64,000 bases of DNA from Fibrobacterota bacterium. GTDB taxonomy: Bacteria; Fibrobacterota; Fibrobacteria; UBA11236. This document shows, piece by piece, positions 18,342 to 27,576 of this stretch. The stretch is from NCBI GenBank assembly GCA_028287505.1, contig JAQBPN010000054.1:1-64000 (forward strand), written 5' to 3'. The stretch's first letter is position 1. The number at the start of each line of letters is the position of its first letter. A program made the translations under genes and the position numbers. The notes beneath the pieces were generated by a model that was given only the letters and a program-made list of their open reading frames with translations, made no database searches and was not told where the DNA came from.

Positions 18342-19874
18342 ATGTTTGGAAAAAAACCGCAGAAAGCCCTGAGTTTGCGCCTATCGGCCTTGTTCCTCAT
18401 CGTCGGTCTGTTCGCCGCCACGGCCGCCTTGGCCGCCGATCCCGGCGGGCCCACGTCGACGGTGGGCAATGCCGGGTCCAGCAAGGAACTTCCGGATTCC
18501 TCCCGGACCAAAGCCCCGGACACCGTGGCGGTCTCCGACTCCGCCCTTGCCGACACCGCCGCGCCTCCCAGGAAACTCTACGAATACATTTCCTATCCCC
18601 TGCTCCAGATTGTGACCTGGCCCCTGGAAGTGGTGGTGGCGCCGGCGGTGAAAGGCCTCATCTACCCGGTCAAACCTCCCCTGCGCTACTTCCTCAACGA
18701 AAACGTCATCGACCGCACCATCCAGCTCATCAGCTTCGGCCAAGACGACCGGATCATGTTGTATCCCACCATGAATCTGGCCCCGGGAACGGGCTCTTCC
18801 GTGGGCCTCACCTTGCGCTACAATTCCCTTTTCGGGCGGCCCACCGAGCGTTTGGTCACCCAGGGCAATCTCTACGTCAATGGCGATTCCAAATTCCGCG
18901 CCTATTTCACGGCCTCGGAGATTCTCGGCTCGGGCTTTAGTTCCAAGTTGGCCCTTTCCCTGGTGCGGGTGAAAAACTCCTCGGTCAACCAACCGGGAAC
19001 CGCCTCGTTCTGGTATTACGCCGATACGTCCAATACCTTTTCGGCCGGCCTCTCGCATGTTGTGTTCGAAAAAGTCTCCCTGAAAGGAACGGCCATCTAC
19101 CGCGACAATCATTTCGGCCACTCTCCGGTCCAGCCCGATTCCCTGCAGGGCGATTTCTTCCGCAACGCGGCGGGAGATTTTGCTCCGGTCATCAGGGGAT
19201 TGGATCAATCCTGGACGGACCGCATCATAGCCATCGGAATCGCCAGGGACTCGCGGATCAACCAGAACATCCCGCTTTCGGGAAGCGATTTCAGCCTCAC
19301 CTACCACCGCCATTTTACCGACGCGGACCACGACTTCCAAGGCTGGGAAGGCTCCCTCACCAACTATTTCAAGCTGGGAAAGGAGAAGTTCGAGATTTCC
19401 AGCGATGAAGAGCGCAAGTCCGGGGGCATGAGCATCCAGAAGGTGCTGAAAAAGGTGGAGATCGAAAACCTGAAGAAGGAGCTTTTCAACCGCAAGGTGC
19501 TCGTCACCCACCTCTACTCCGCCCAGGTGTTCGAGTTGTCCGGCAATCGGATGCCCGTGTACGGCCTGCAGACCCTGGGCAATGACACTCCCTTGCGCGG
19601 GTACGGCGGCAGCCGCTTCCGCGACTACACTGTCTTCTCGGCCGGCGCCGAATACCGGTTTCCCGTGCTGCGCCTGGTGGATGGGGTCATCTTCGATGAA
19701 TACGGCGTGTTCGGCCGCTCCTGGGACAAGATTGACGTCCTGGACAATATCAAGAATTCCTGGGGCTTCGGCATCCGTGTGCGCCGGCCGGACATCTTTC
19801 TCTTCCGCCTGCAACTCGGATTCCATGGCGCCCAGGGAATACAGGTGAATATGTCCGTCGACGAGCCTTATTGA
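18342..19874 (+). CDS. Omp85/BamA-superfamily outer-membrane barrel protein
   Basis: 510 residues with a signal peptide (LSALFLIVGLFAATAALAA), a low-complexity Ser/Asp/Thr-rich linker (about 35-75), and a C-terminal beta-barrel of about 350 residues. The segment TPLRGYGGSRFRDYTVFSAGAEYRF (inner part RGYGGSRFRD) matches the conserved loop-6 RGY motif of the bacterial surface antigen (Omp85) domain. No POTRA repeats are evident, so this is not BamA itself; patatin-associated or orphan Omp85 barrels are closer in layout. It probably sits in the outer membrane; substrate unknown. It follows the PAP2 gene after 136 bp. Confidence 0.8.
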   Translation: MFGKKPQKALSLRLSALFLIVGLFAATAALAADPGGPTSTVGNAGSSKELPDSSRTKAPDTVAVSDSALADTAAPPRKLYEYISYPLLQIVTWPLEVVVAPAVKGLIYPVKPPLRYFLNENVIDRTIQLISFGQDDRIMLYPTMNLAPGTGSSVGLTLRYNSLFGRPTERLVTQGNLYVNGDSKFRAYFTASEILGSGFSSKLALSLVRVKNSSVNQPGTASFWYYADTSNTFSAGLSHVVFEKVSLKGTAIYRDNHFGHSPVQPDSLQGDFFRNAAGDFAPVIRGLDQSWTDRIIAIGIARDSRINQNIPLSGSDFSLTYHRHFTDADHDFQGWEGSLTNYFKLGKEKFEISSDEERKSGGMSIQKVLKKVEIENLKKELFNRKVLVTHLYSAQVFELSGNRMPVYGLQTLGNDTPLRGYGGSRFRDYTVFSAGAEYRFPVLRLVDGVIFDEYGVFGRSWDKIDVLDNIKNSWGFGIRVRRPDIFLFRLQLGFHGAQGIQVNMSVDEPY

Positions 19875-19971
19875 TCCATGCGCTTCCGCTCCGGCGACGC
19901 CCGTCGGAACGGCGACGCCCGCCGGGAATCCGGGGCCGACTGGGTGAATTTGTACATTTCCAACCTGCATC

Positions 19972-21450
19972 ATGACGGCCCCGAAGGAACCTGAACCCCA
20001 CCGCGATTTCATCAATAAGGGATCGCGCTTCATGTTCCTGGACAACGTGTCCAAGGTCGCCGAGCCCCTGCTGGTGTTGCTCTGCGCCAAAGCCTATGCG
20101 GGCGGGGATTGGGGCATATTCAAGTACTACGAGTCCCTGATCCTGCTGCTCACCCGCCTGGGATCCCTGGGGCTGGACCGCGGCATCATCTGGATATACT
20201 CGCGTTGCGCGGACGATTCCGTCTTCGTGCGGCGTTTTTCCCGCGTCGTGAACCTGGTTTTCCTGCTTTCATCCGCTATTTTCCTCTTCGTCCTGATGCA
20301 ACATTTGGGTTACCTCCCGGCAATCGGTTCCTGGACCGACAAGCTCCCCAAGGCGCCCCCCATCCAGCTGACGCTGTTCCTGCTGAGCGTCCCCGTCCAG
20401 GCCTGCGCCATGATCTTCCTCCAATCCCTTCTCAACAAACGCGTACTGTATTTCGGATTGCTGGTCAAAAACCTGCTGGTGCCCACGGCCATTTACGCCC
20501 CCGCGCTGCTGCTGGCCTTCACTCCCTGGAAATCCGTAGGGCTGGCCCTGCCTTACCTGTTCGGAAACCTGCTGGGCCTGGCGCTCTCCGTTTACGGCTT
20601 TCTCAAATTCTATCGGGTCTCCTGGAAGGATTGGGCCCTCTCAGCCTTCCCCTCCAGGGCCTTGCTGCGCTTCTCCCTTCCCTTGGCGAGCACGGATTTC
20701 TTCATGAGCTTCGCCTACCGTTTCGATATCCTGCTGCTTGGGCGCTATTCCGGCATCAAGGAGGTGGAGATCTACTCGGTGATCGTCATGGTGGCCAATA
20801 CCCTGCGCTCGCTGCGGCAATCCTTCGACGGCATCATGTTGTCCGTATTTTCGGCGGAGAGTTCCGGCACCATCAGCGCGCATCAGCGCCGCAATTTCAA
20901 TTACGCCTCCTGGCTGATTACCACGGTGCAGGTGCCCTTCTTTTTCCTGGCCCTGTTCTTCGGCCGCCAGTTGCTCACTCTCATCGCCCCGGTCTACGGC
21001 GAGGGCTACCGTGTGCTGGTCATCGCCACCTTCTTCAACTTGTGCATCACGGTGGGCGTCTTTTCGGGACAATTGCTGGTAGGACTGGGGAAAACCTTCA
21101 TGATTCCCGTCTCCCAGATGGTGTTCCTGCTCTTCACCATGGTCCTGAACTATCTCATGGTCCCTCCATACGGCGCGGAAGGGGCCGCCATGGCGACCGG
21201 CTTGTCCATGGTGGCCAGCACCTTGACCTGTTTTCTGGCCATCCTGTATTTCGCGAAATCGCCGGTGCTGACCGCGGCCTACGCCCTGCCTTTGTTGGCC
21301 GGTCTGGCCATCTACGCCGCGGCCGCAACCGCGCATTTCCTGTGGCGGCCGCCATTGGTCCCGGATATAGCGCTCTTCGCCGCGGCCAGCGCGCTGTTCG
21401 GCGCGCATGCGAGGCACTATTGGAAAAGGTTCAATGCCGATCCCGCCTGA
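19972..21450 (+). CDS. Wzx-like polysaccharide flippase
   Basis: 492 residues with about 12-14 hydrophobic segments and the layout of the oligosaccharide-flippase (MOP/RfbX) superfamily. The N-terminus SRFMFLDNVSKVAEPLLVLLCAK and the central PLASTDFFMSFAYRFDILLLGRYSG segment are typical. It would move lipid-linked oligosaccharides across the inner membrane. The following glycosyltransferase starts inside its last 17 bases, so the two are probably co-translated. The donor lipid and the repeat unit are unknown. Confidence 0.87.
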   Translation: MTAPKEPEPHRDFINKGSRFMFLDNVSKVAEPLLVLLCAKAYAGGDWGIFKYYESLILLLTRLGSLGLDRGIIWIYSRCADDSVFVRRFSRVVNLVFLLSSAIFLFVLMQHLGYLPAIGSWTDKLPKAPPIQLTLFLLSVPVQACAMIFLQSLLNKRVLYFGLLVKNLLVPTAIYAPALLLAFTPWKSVGLALPYLFGNLLGLALSVYGFLKFYRVSWKDWALSAFPSRALLRFSLPLASTDFFMSFAYRFDILLLGRYSGIKEVEIYSVIVMVANTLRSLRQSFDGIMLSVFSAESSGTISAHQRRNFNYASWLITTVQVPFFFLALFFGRQLLTLIAPVYGEGYRVLVIATFFNLCITVGVFSGQLLVGLGKTFMIPVSQMVFLLFTMVLNYLMVPPYGAEGAAMATGLSMVASTLTCFLAILYFAKSPVLTAAYALPLLAGLAIYAAAATAHFLWRPPLVPDIALFAAASALFGAHARHYWKRFNADPA

Positions 21451-22525
21451 GTCCATCTGCCTGCTGGGCCACCACGAACCGGGATATCCGCGCAACGAAA
21501 GCGTGCGGAAAGCCTTGGAGGCGGCCGGATTCAGGGTGCTCCAGGTCCATTCCCGGGCTCCGTTTCCATGGCGCCATTTCATCCTGGCCTGGGGGTATCT
21601 CCGCGTGTTCCGCGGGGTGGAGTGGGTTTTCGTAACCGAAGGCGGCCATCGTCTGGTGCCGTTCCTGAAGCTGTTCACGATGCTGACCGGCCGCAAGCTC
21701 GCTTTCGATCCGTTCCTTTCCCGGTACAACACCCGGGTGGAGGACAGGCGCCTGCATGCTCCGGGAAGCTTCCAGGCTCTCGTCTGCCGTTGGCAGGATT
21801 GGTCCTCGACGCAGGCCGCGGACTTCCTGCTGTTCGATACCCTGGAGCACAAGGAATATTTCTACCGGGCCTACCGCTTGCGAAAACCGTTTCTGGTTTT
21901 CCCCATGGGCGTGGACGAATCCGTATTCCGCGTTCCCGGTCCGGCCGCTCCGCCGGCGCCTTCGCCTTATCCCAAGCCCGGTTTCCAGGTGTTGTTTTAC
22001 GGCTCCTACATTCCCTTGCAAGGGGTGGAATGGATCGTCGAGGCCGCGGCGCTGTCCAAGGATGGCGATGTCCGCTTCACTTTGATCGGGGAAGGGCAGA
22101 CCTTCGCGGAGGTCAGCGCCCGCGCGCGCGCGCTGGAACCGGGCAACCTGGAATTCCTGCCGAGCATGAGCCCCGCCTCCCTGGCCGTCTATCTTTTCCA
22201 TGCGGATATCAACCTCGGGATCTTCGGCGATTCCCTGAAGGCCGGGAACGTGGTCGCCAACAAAATCGTCCAAGGGGCCGCCATGGGAAAGCCCATCATC
22301 ACCCGGGAGTCTCCCGCCGTGCTGGGCTATTTCCGGGATGGGGAGAGCATCGCCCTGGTTCCCGCCGCTTCGCCCAAGGCTTTGGCCGGAAAAATCCTGG
22401 AACTGCGGGCGGACGCGGGGAAAAGAAAGGCGATGGGGGAGGCGGCCCGGAAGGTCTTCGAACGGAGCTTCTCCGTATCCGCCTTGTCACGTATGCTGAA
22501 AGAGACCTTTTCCCGATCCCCTTGA
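21434..22525 (+). CDS. Glycosyltransferase, GT4-like
   Basis: 363 residues. The start at ATG 21434 has GGAAAAGG about 4 nt upstream and overlaps the flippase stop. The N-terminal half (LGHHEPGYPRNESVRKALE, then VFVTEGGHRLVPFLKLF) and the C-terminal half (FQVLFYGSYIPLQGVEWIVEAA, FTLIGEGQTF, GNVVANKIVQGAAMGKPIIT) give a GT-B fold of the GT4 kind. The canonical E-x7-E is degenerate: the usual glutamate region reads NLGIFGDSLKAGNVVANKI. Role inferred from context: addition of a sugar to the lipid-linked glycan moved by the adjacent flippase. Confidence 0.85.
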   Translation: MPIPPESICLLGHHEPGYPRNESVRKALEAAGFRVLQVHSRAPFPWRHFILAWGYLRVFRGVEWVFVTEGGHRLVPFLKLFTMLTGRKLAFDPFLSRYNTRVEDRRLHAPGSFQALVCRWQDWSSTQAADFLLFDTLEHKEYFYRAYRLRKPFLVFPMGVDESVFRVPGPAAPPAPSPYPKPGFQVLFYGSYIPLQGVEWIVEAAALSKDGDVRFTLIGEGQTFAEVSARARALEPGNLEFLPSMSPASLAVYLFHADINLGIFGDSLKAGNVVANKIVQGAAMGKPIITRESPAVLGYFRDGESIALVPAASPKALAGKILELRADAGKRKAMGEAARKVFERSFSVSALSRMLKETFSRSP

Positions 22526-22546
22526 AACCGCGGGCGGAATCCCCGT

Positions 22547-23509
22547 TCAGTCCGCGTCCGGGGCTTCCTTGCGCCGCAGATAGAAGCATGCGGCGTCCCC
22601 GTCTTCGGCGCGGTTCAGCTCGCGCGAGCGGCGCGCGAATTCGCGGATCCGGCCGGGAGTGAACATCGAGCCTTTCGGATTCTCGCCGTAAGAGCGCGGG
22701 CTGCGGTGCGGAATGTCGTTGCGGTATTGTTCGCTTCCCCAGAACTGGGCGGCCTTGGAATCGAATACGACCTTATCGACGCGGAAGCCCGCGCGCTCGG
22801 CGATGACGGATACGCTTTTCCGGCTGTGGAGGTAGAAATGGCGCGGCGCGTCCAACTGGTACCAATCGGTGCCGTACTCGCGCCACACGAACGACGAGAC
22901 CACGGGTATGCGTATGAGCAGGGTGCCGCCGGGCCGCAACAGGCGCGAGGCGGCCTCCAGGGTGCGCAGCTGATCCGGCATGTGCTCGAACGAATGGTGC
23001 ATCATGATCAGTTGGTACGAGCCCTGGTGATCGAACAGTTCCCGTTTATGGATCCGGATGCCGTTCGGGTAGGATAGATCATGGGCGATGAAGGGATCGA
23101 GGCCGGTCAGTTTCCGGAAGCCGTCGAGATGGAACTCGTGGAGCAGCTTGCCCCGGCCGCAGCCCACGTCCAGGATCTCTGAATCGTAACCCGCTCCGCT
23201 CTCGCGCAGCCAGTCGAAAATCTCCCGGCGTTTGGTATGGCCGTAATTGCATACGCCCAGGCGGAACCGCGAATCCAGGCGACGCCAGGCATCCAGCGGC
23301 AGGCCTTTGGGGCCGGGCAGCTCGGCCTCCATCGAATAATAATTGGCCGGATAATACGGAGCCATGTCGGCCGGGAACTCCCGGATCTGCAAACACTCGC
23401 AACGGCCGCATTGGAAGTAATCGAAAGGATGGCGCAGGCCGAACATCATCTCGCGCGCCACGAAGTCGCGGTTGCCGTCCGGGTTTCCGCAGATGCGACA
23501 GGTATTCAT
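22547..23509 (-). CDS. SAM-dependent methyltransferase with N-terminal zinc ribbon
   Basis: 320 residues. It begins with a CxxC pair (CRICG, residues 4-8) and a second (CGRCEC, about 34-39), likely a structural zinc site found in sugar- or small-molecule methyltransferases. The Rossmann domain has the SAM-binding ILDVGCGRGKLL (about 113-124), LTGLDPF, then MMHHSFEHMPD and LRPGGTLLIRIP. It is cytoplasmic and acts on an unknown acceptor, plausibly a nucleotide sugar given the flanking glycan genes. It converges with the upstream glycosyltransferase gene (stops 21 bp apart). Confidence 0.87.
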   Translation of the reverse strand: MNTCRICGNPDGNRDFVAREMMFGLRHPFDYFQCGRCECLQIREFPADMAPYYPANYYSMEAELPGPKGLPLDAWRRLDSRFRLGVCNYGHTKRREIFDWLRESGAGYDSEILDVGCGRGKLLHEFHLDGFRKLTGLDPFIAHDLSYPNGIRIHKRELFDHQGSYQLIMMHHSFEHMPDQLRTLEAASRLLRPGGTLLIRIPVVSSFVWREYGTDWYQLDAPRHFYLHSRKSVSVIAERAGFRVDKVVFDSKAAQFWGSEQYRNDIPHRSPRSYGENPKGSMFTPGRIREFARRSRELNRAEDGDAACFYLRRKEAPDAD

Positions 23510-23661
23510 TTCAAGATCTTATCCGGAGGGGTGGATGGGCCGAAGCGATGGACGCTAAGGCCAATATTTAGCCACTGGAGGGCGATCCGGCAATGCAGAG
23601 GCTGGGCCTTTTTAAGGCCGCGACCCGGAAGGATCCTGCATCCCGGACGGCATCTGTCCCT

Positions 23662-24744
23662 TCAGAATTCCGCGCTTTCGGACCAATAGACATACCGGGC
23701 CGGGCTTTGCCTGACGACCGATTGGTTCCTATAGGATGCCGCTACATTGCCGCCGTTTCCGTCCGTTTTTATCCAGGCAACGAAGTGATTGCAGTCGGTG
23801 CCCGAAAGATTGCAATTCGTGGCCAATTGATTGTAATAGATCCAGCCATCATCATTATTGATCACCCAAAGGCGGTAATCCGGAGAATACTGCGCCCAAG
23901 GGGACGCGACCCCCGTTCCATCAAAGCCTCCGATATCATAACTGCGGGGAATGACGGGATATTGGTTCCAAACGTTATACATCAGATATTCCATGGCCTT
24001 CGAAGGAGAAGAACCGCTGGCCACTTGGGCTATCGGAGAACCGGTCCAGGTTCCGTATGTCGCCACCCTGTCCGCGGTAATCGCCGGACCCTGCCGTTCC
24101 CAGATGTTCGAGCTACCGTTCCATTTGTAAATGCCGGCCCTGGAACCGCGCACGACGGCGAACACATTTCCCGCAGGATCCACTGAGACATCTCCCGTCT
24201 GCCCGGCGTCGATTCCATTGGAAAGGAGTACCCATGTCGTTCCATTGAAAACGTAGGGATTCTGGGTGGTACTGACAGCTACAAGGACGTTGGACTCGCT
24301 CGATGCAATCCTTGCCCATTTTACGCCCGCCAGGACGGGCATTTTCAGCCATGACCCGCCGGTTGGATCGGTACGCATCCATTGTCCGTTCTTCCAAACC
24401 CACTTGTAGATGTCATTGCTGTTGTTCACGATGAAAATGTCGTCCCGCCATCCCACGGCCACGTCATAAGACTGGGCATTCGCGAGCGAATACCAAGTCA
24501 TGGATTGATTCGAAACCGCTACGGCGGCGGATTTGCCCAAAGTACGGGGGATGTTGTTTGTCGGCAGGCTTCCGGGCGGCAATGCAGTTTTGTCATGCGA
24601 CTCCACTTTCCAGGGAACCACCAGCGGCTTGGTTTGGGTAGCGGTCTTGTTATCGGCTTGGTCCAGGCCTTGTGCGGTTTCCATGCATCCCATCAAGGAA
24701 AAAGCCAGGGGAATCCCCAATACAAACAGTCTCTTCTTTTTCAT
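23662..24744 (-). CDS. Exported lipoprotein with tectonin/propeller-like repeats
   Basis: 360 residues. The N-terminus MKKKRLFVLGIPLAFSLMGC ends in a lipobox with lipidation at C20. The body contains repeated Trp/Gly/Asn-rich beta units (DVAVGWRDDIFIVNNSNDIYKW, GDVSVDPAGNVFAVVRGSRAGIYKWNG) that look like tectonin or beta-propeller blades. The predicted location is the envelope; the ligand is unknown. The start is supported by TAGGAG about 6 nt upstream. Its promoter region carries the motif at 24839-24869 that is shared with the next lipoprotein gene. Confidence 0.75.
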   Translation of the reverse strand: MKKKRLFVLGIPLAFSLMGCMETAQGLDQADNKTATQTKPLVVPWKVESHDKTALPPGSLPTNNIPRTLGKSAAVAVSNQSMTWYSLANAQSYDVAVGWRDDIFIVNNSNDIYKWVWKNGQWMRTDPTGGSWLKMPVLAGVKWARIASSESNVLVAVSTTQNPYVFNGTTWVLLSNGIDAGQTGDVSVDPAGNVFAVVRGSRAGIYKWNGSSNIWERQGPAITADRVATYGTWTGSPIAQVASGSSPSKAMEYLMYNVWNQYPVIPRSYDIGGFDGTGVASPWAQYSPDYRLWVINNDDGWIYYNQLATNCNLSGTDCNHFVAWIKTDGNGGNVAASYRNQSVVRQSPARYVYWSESAEF

Positions 24745-24778
24745 GCGACACTCCTATTAGAATTGTAAAAAGGCCATG

Positions 24779-24802
24779 TGTTCCGATTTCCGGATCGGAA
24801 CA
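24779..24802 (-). terminator. Inverted repeat, possible terminator of the 278-aa lipoprotein gene
   Basis: A perfect 9-bp stem, TGTTCCGAT and ATCGGAACA around a 6-base loop, lies between the two small lipoprotein genes. On the minus strand it is followed after 7 bases by TTTTT, so it could be a weak rho-independent terminator for the gene ending at 24918. It could instead be an operator, because it also lies 35 bp upstream of the next start codon. Confidence 0.45.
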
Positions 24803-24838
24803 CCCCCCTGCCCAGGATTGGCGTTGCAAGATGGATCG

Positions 24839-24869
24839 TTTGACGAAGCAGTCGCCTCGAGCGTGGACA
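24839..24869 (-). promoter_or_regulatory. Shared promoter-like motif, copy 1 (upstream of the 360-aa lipoprotein)
   Basis: On the minus strand this reads TGTCCACGCTCG, 13 bases, then GTCAAA. An almost identical element with exactly the same 13-base spacing lies at 25837-25867. GTCWAA resembles the -10 element of ECF-type promoters, and an ECF sigma factor gene lies 4 kb away. The proximal box is about 95 nt upstream of the ATG at 24744. Confidence 0.5.
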
Positions 24870-24917
24870 CTATTTCCATAGGGATGGAAAAAATGATGCC
24901 TCCCGAGCTGGGCGAGT

Positions 24918-25754
24918 CTATCGCACGGTCACCGTCAGTTTGACCGCGATGAATTCGCTTGGAGTCACCGATAGATAGGAACCACTGCAGGCGTAAACGG
25001 GAGTTCCGATGGACCCTGCATTGCGGTATGTGACTCCATAGCAGACGCTGTAATTGGGGTAGGTCGTGCTCGCCCTAAGACCCTGCATCCAGACAGCGGC
25101 GTTTCCGCTCGAGTGATCGGCATTCCAACCTTTCAGGCTGGTCCATCCGGCGCCATTGTTCCAGAGCACTCCCCAACTGAGCTGGGGAGTGACCCCGTTT
25201 TCGATTTGGCTTGTGATATTCAGTCCCAAAACCCCGGGAGCGTATAGATTGGTGGGATCGCCCGCCCATTGGTCATTTCCGACGAATCCGAGCCAAGCGC
25301 CATTGATTGCGATTCTGTACCGGATATAGCCGTTCGTCCACCATTGCGAAGCGGATCCCTTCTTCAAACCCGCAGCCGTCATGGACAGGGAAACGGGATC
25401 TCCTTTGAAGTCTCCGCTGTTGAAATCGTACGACGATTCCAATTGCTCTGCCCGATAGGGATTGCCGCGCGACAGATAGGATTTCCTGAGGGCAACGAGC
25501 ATTCCGGGATCCACATGGGGCATGGCTCCTCCATCGGCCAGAATGAGCGGTACCGCGAGCTTCCCTTCAGATTCGGAAACGTCCTTATACACGACATTTC
25601 CATCCGCGTCCGGGGGGCCAATCACCGGGACGGCCGCACCCGTATTCACGGAAGCGGGTCCCGCGGTATCGGATGCCTGTTCGCATCCGACCGTGAGCAG
25701 GGACGCGAACAGGGCCAATGGGCCGAATGCAAATAGAGAGTACCTACGGTTCAT
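24918..25754 (-). CDS. Exported lipoprotein, unknown function
   Basis: 278 residues from ATG 25754, which follows a strong ribosome binding site (AAGGAGG, 5 nt spacing). A start at 25826 would put 24 residues before the signal peptide and is rejected. The lipobox is LTVGC with C24. The mature part opens with a Thr/Ala/Ser/Pro-rich linker, then has a beta-rich body with Trp/Gly-rich stretches (SQWWTNGYIRYRIAINGAWLG, GNDQWAGDPTN). Two Cys near the C-terminus (YSVCYG, YACSGS) may form a disulfide. I do not recognise the family. It shares its upstream motif with the neighbouring 360-aa lipoprotein. Confidence 0.75.
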   Translation of the reverse strand: MNRRYSLFAFGPLALFASLLTVGCEQASDTAGPASVNTGAAVPVIGPPDADGNVVYKDVSESEGKLAVPLILADGGAMPHVDPGMLVALRKSYLSRGNPYRAEQLESSYDFNSGDFKGDPVSLSMTAAGLKKGSASQWWTNGYIRYRIAINGAWLGFVGNDQWAGDPTNLYAPGVLGLNITSQIENGVTPQLSWGVLWNNGAGWTSLKGWNADHSSGNAAVWMQGLRASTTYPNYSVCYGVTYRNAGSIGTPVYACSGSYLSVTPSEFIAVKLTVTVR

Positions 25755-25836
25755 GAAACCTCCTTGGGCAGGCTGATATCCTGTCCGGAAAACGTTTGGA
25801 ATTCCGAGTGCAAACGCAATTTGCAACGGGTCCCGA

Positions 25837-25867
25837 TTAGACGCGGGCCAACTCGCGAGCGTGGACA
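25837..25867 (-). promoter_or_regulatory. Shared promoter-like motif, copy 2 (upstream of the 278-aa lipoprotein)
   Basis: On the minus strand this reads TGTCCACGCTCG, 13 bases, then GTCTAA. It is the partner of the element at 24839-24869: the 12-base box is identical, the spacing is identical, and one base differs in the 6-base box. A GGAAA-TAG stretch just upstream is also shared. The 6-base box is about 83 nt from the ATG at 25754. Confidence 0.5.
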
Positions 25868-25917
25868 GCTATTTTCCGGATTTTGGGGTCGCGGGAGGCG
25901 CCGCCTCCCGGATGAAA

Positions 25918-27576
25918 TCAGAACTGGTGGCCGACCGAAAGGCCGGACTCGAGTCCGAGAGGCGATCGGGACGTCGCAGCGCTGGAAAAATCATAACCGT
26001 AATAACCGCCCGCCGCCGTCGCCGAAAGCCAGATGCGATATGGGAAATAAATCTCGCACTCCAATGGAAGGGTAATCCGTAAAAGATTCGCGACCGATTC
26101 CCGCTCGGTATCCAGGGATCGGCCGCCCGCCACCACGGGAGCCTCCCCAAAGCGGTTGTCCTTCACCGTCTGGAACAGCCAATGATACGACGCTTGCGCC
26201 CCGACCAAGAGCTGGCCGTGCACACCGCGTAACACCGGCGTTTCCATGGAATAGCCGAGGCCGCCCATGCGGATGGAATTTTCCAAACCCGTGGGACCGC
26301 CGTCCAGGCGCGTTTGGGCGAAGGACAGTCCCAGCGTCTGCTTGGTCCAATATCCCCGGAACACATATTCCGCCTGGGACAGCGTGAGGTCCTTGAACAT
26401 GGGAGCGCGCCGGGCGGAAAGCTGCACGCCGTTGAAATGCATTTCCAGGATGCGGCCTCCTTTTTCGGAAAGCATGGATTTGGCCTTGCGGCGGAACATC
26501 GGCGGACTCACCAGGGCCGTGCGTTGCCATGTCAGGTCCACTTCCGCGATGCGGCTTTCGCCCTTCTCGCGGTACGCCAGGACATATTTGTTGGAAGGCA
26601 GGGAAAACCTCACGCTGTCCTGGCCCGTGAGCCAGGCGCGTCCCTCCAATTGCATGGAGTTGCCGTTATAGATCTCCATCGGGCCCAAGGGCATGTGTTG
26701 CAGCAACAGTTGCGATTGCTGGTTTCCGATGCGTGCGACCACGGGGTCGGCTTCGCCGGTCATGTCGAAATCGAAACCGGGATTCTGTTGGGAGGCTTGA
26801 CCCATGATTTCCTCCCGCTTGGTGGAAACGCGGGCGTAGTCGAACGCCTCCATGAGCCGTATCGACTTGTCCCCGTCGTAATCGGCCAGACCGCGCATGC
26901 CGTTCAGGAAATGATGGGTGAACACGGCCCCGCGGTAATCCTCGCTTTCCTGCGCCATCTCGCCGCGGGAGCTGGAGCTGATCAGGATGGTGCCCTTGCT
27001 TTCCAGGCGATCCACCATCACCACCTTGGGGGCATCCACCAGGCGTCCCCCCTTGTTGCGGAGGAAATCGCCGGACTCGCAGGCGTCCAGGATGAGGATC
27101 TTGAGATTGCTTTCCAGCGATTCAAGGTACCGGGAAAGATCTTCCCTGGAAAGGATTTGCCCCCGCACATGCAGGCCTTCCGCCGAGCCGTGCCCCGAAT
27201 AATAGATCAGCACCAGGGATTCCGTGCCCGCCTTGCGCAACTCCCGGACCCGGCCCTTCACTTCTTCCAGGGATGCCTTGATTTTTTCCAGAGGCTGATT
27301 CGTCAAAAGGTAGATGCGGTCCTCATCGAAGGTCCCGGCGTGCCGGAACGTCTCGGCCATTTCCTTTGCATCCCGGGAGGCATAATGAAGGGGACGCTCC
27401 TCCTCCATGCCTTGATCCTCGCCTATGAACAATGCGATGCGCTGCACCTCGGCGCAAACACATGCGCAGGCGGTCAAAAGGATTGGTAACGCGCGGGGCA
27501 ACAAGGTATTCCGGGCCCGACTATCTGGTAAGACGGAATGCGTCCGCGCGCAGATTGGCCCTGGGGGATTTTCCAT
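25918..27576 (-). CDS. Exported caspase-like (peptidase C14) protein with barrel-like C-terminus
   Basis: 552 residues. Residues about 44-275 are a caspase-fold domain: VQRIALFIGEDQG, LVLIYYSGHG with catalytic H129, and ILILDACESGD with catalytic C166. A hydrophobic signal peptide (ALPILLTACACVCA) precedes it, so the protease is exported. The remaining 270 residues include alternating beta-strand segments and end in GLSVGHQF, a terminal aromatic residue typical of outer-membrane barrels. The gene is last in an operon and overlaps the anti-sigma gene by 56 bp if ATG 27576 is used. A TTG at 27504, just after that stop and right before the signal peptide, is an equally good start. Substrate unknown. 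Confidence 0.8.
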   Translation of the reverse strand: MENPPGPICARTHSVLPDSRARNTLLPRALPILLTACACVCAEVQRIALFIGEDQGMEEERPLHYASRDAKEMAETFRHAGTFDEDRIYLLTNQPLEKIKASLEEVKGRVRELRKAGTESLVLIYYSGHGSAEGLHVRGQILSREDLSRYLESLESNLKILILDACESGDFLRNKGGRLVDAPKVVMVDRLESKGTILISSSSRGEMAQESEDYRGAVFTHHFLNGMRGLADYDGDKSIRLMEAFDYARVSTKREEIMGQASQQNPGFDFDMTGEADPVVARIGNQQSQLLLQHMPLGPMEIYNGNSMQLEGRAWLTGQDSVRFSLPSNKYVLAYREKGESRIAEVDLTWQRTALVSPPMFRRKAKSMLSEKGGRILEMHFNGVQLSARRAPMFKDLTLSQAEYVFRGYWTKQTLGLSFAQTRLDGGPTGLENSIRMGGLGYSMETPVLRGVHGQLLVGAQASYHWLFQTVKDNRFGEAPVVAGGRSLDTERESVANLLRITLPLECEIYFPYRIWLSATAAGGYYGYDFSSAATSRSPLGLESGLSVGHQF

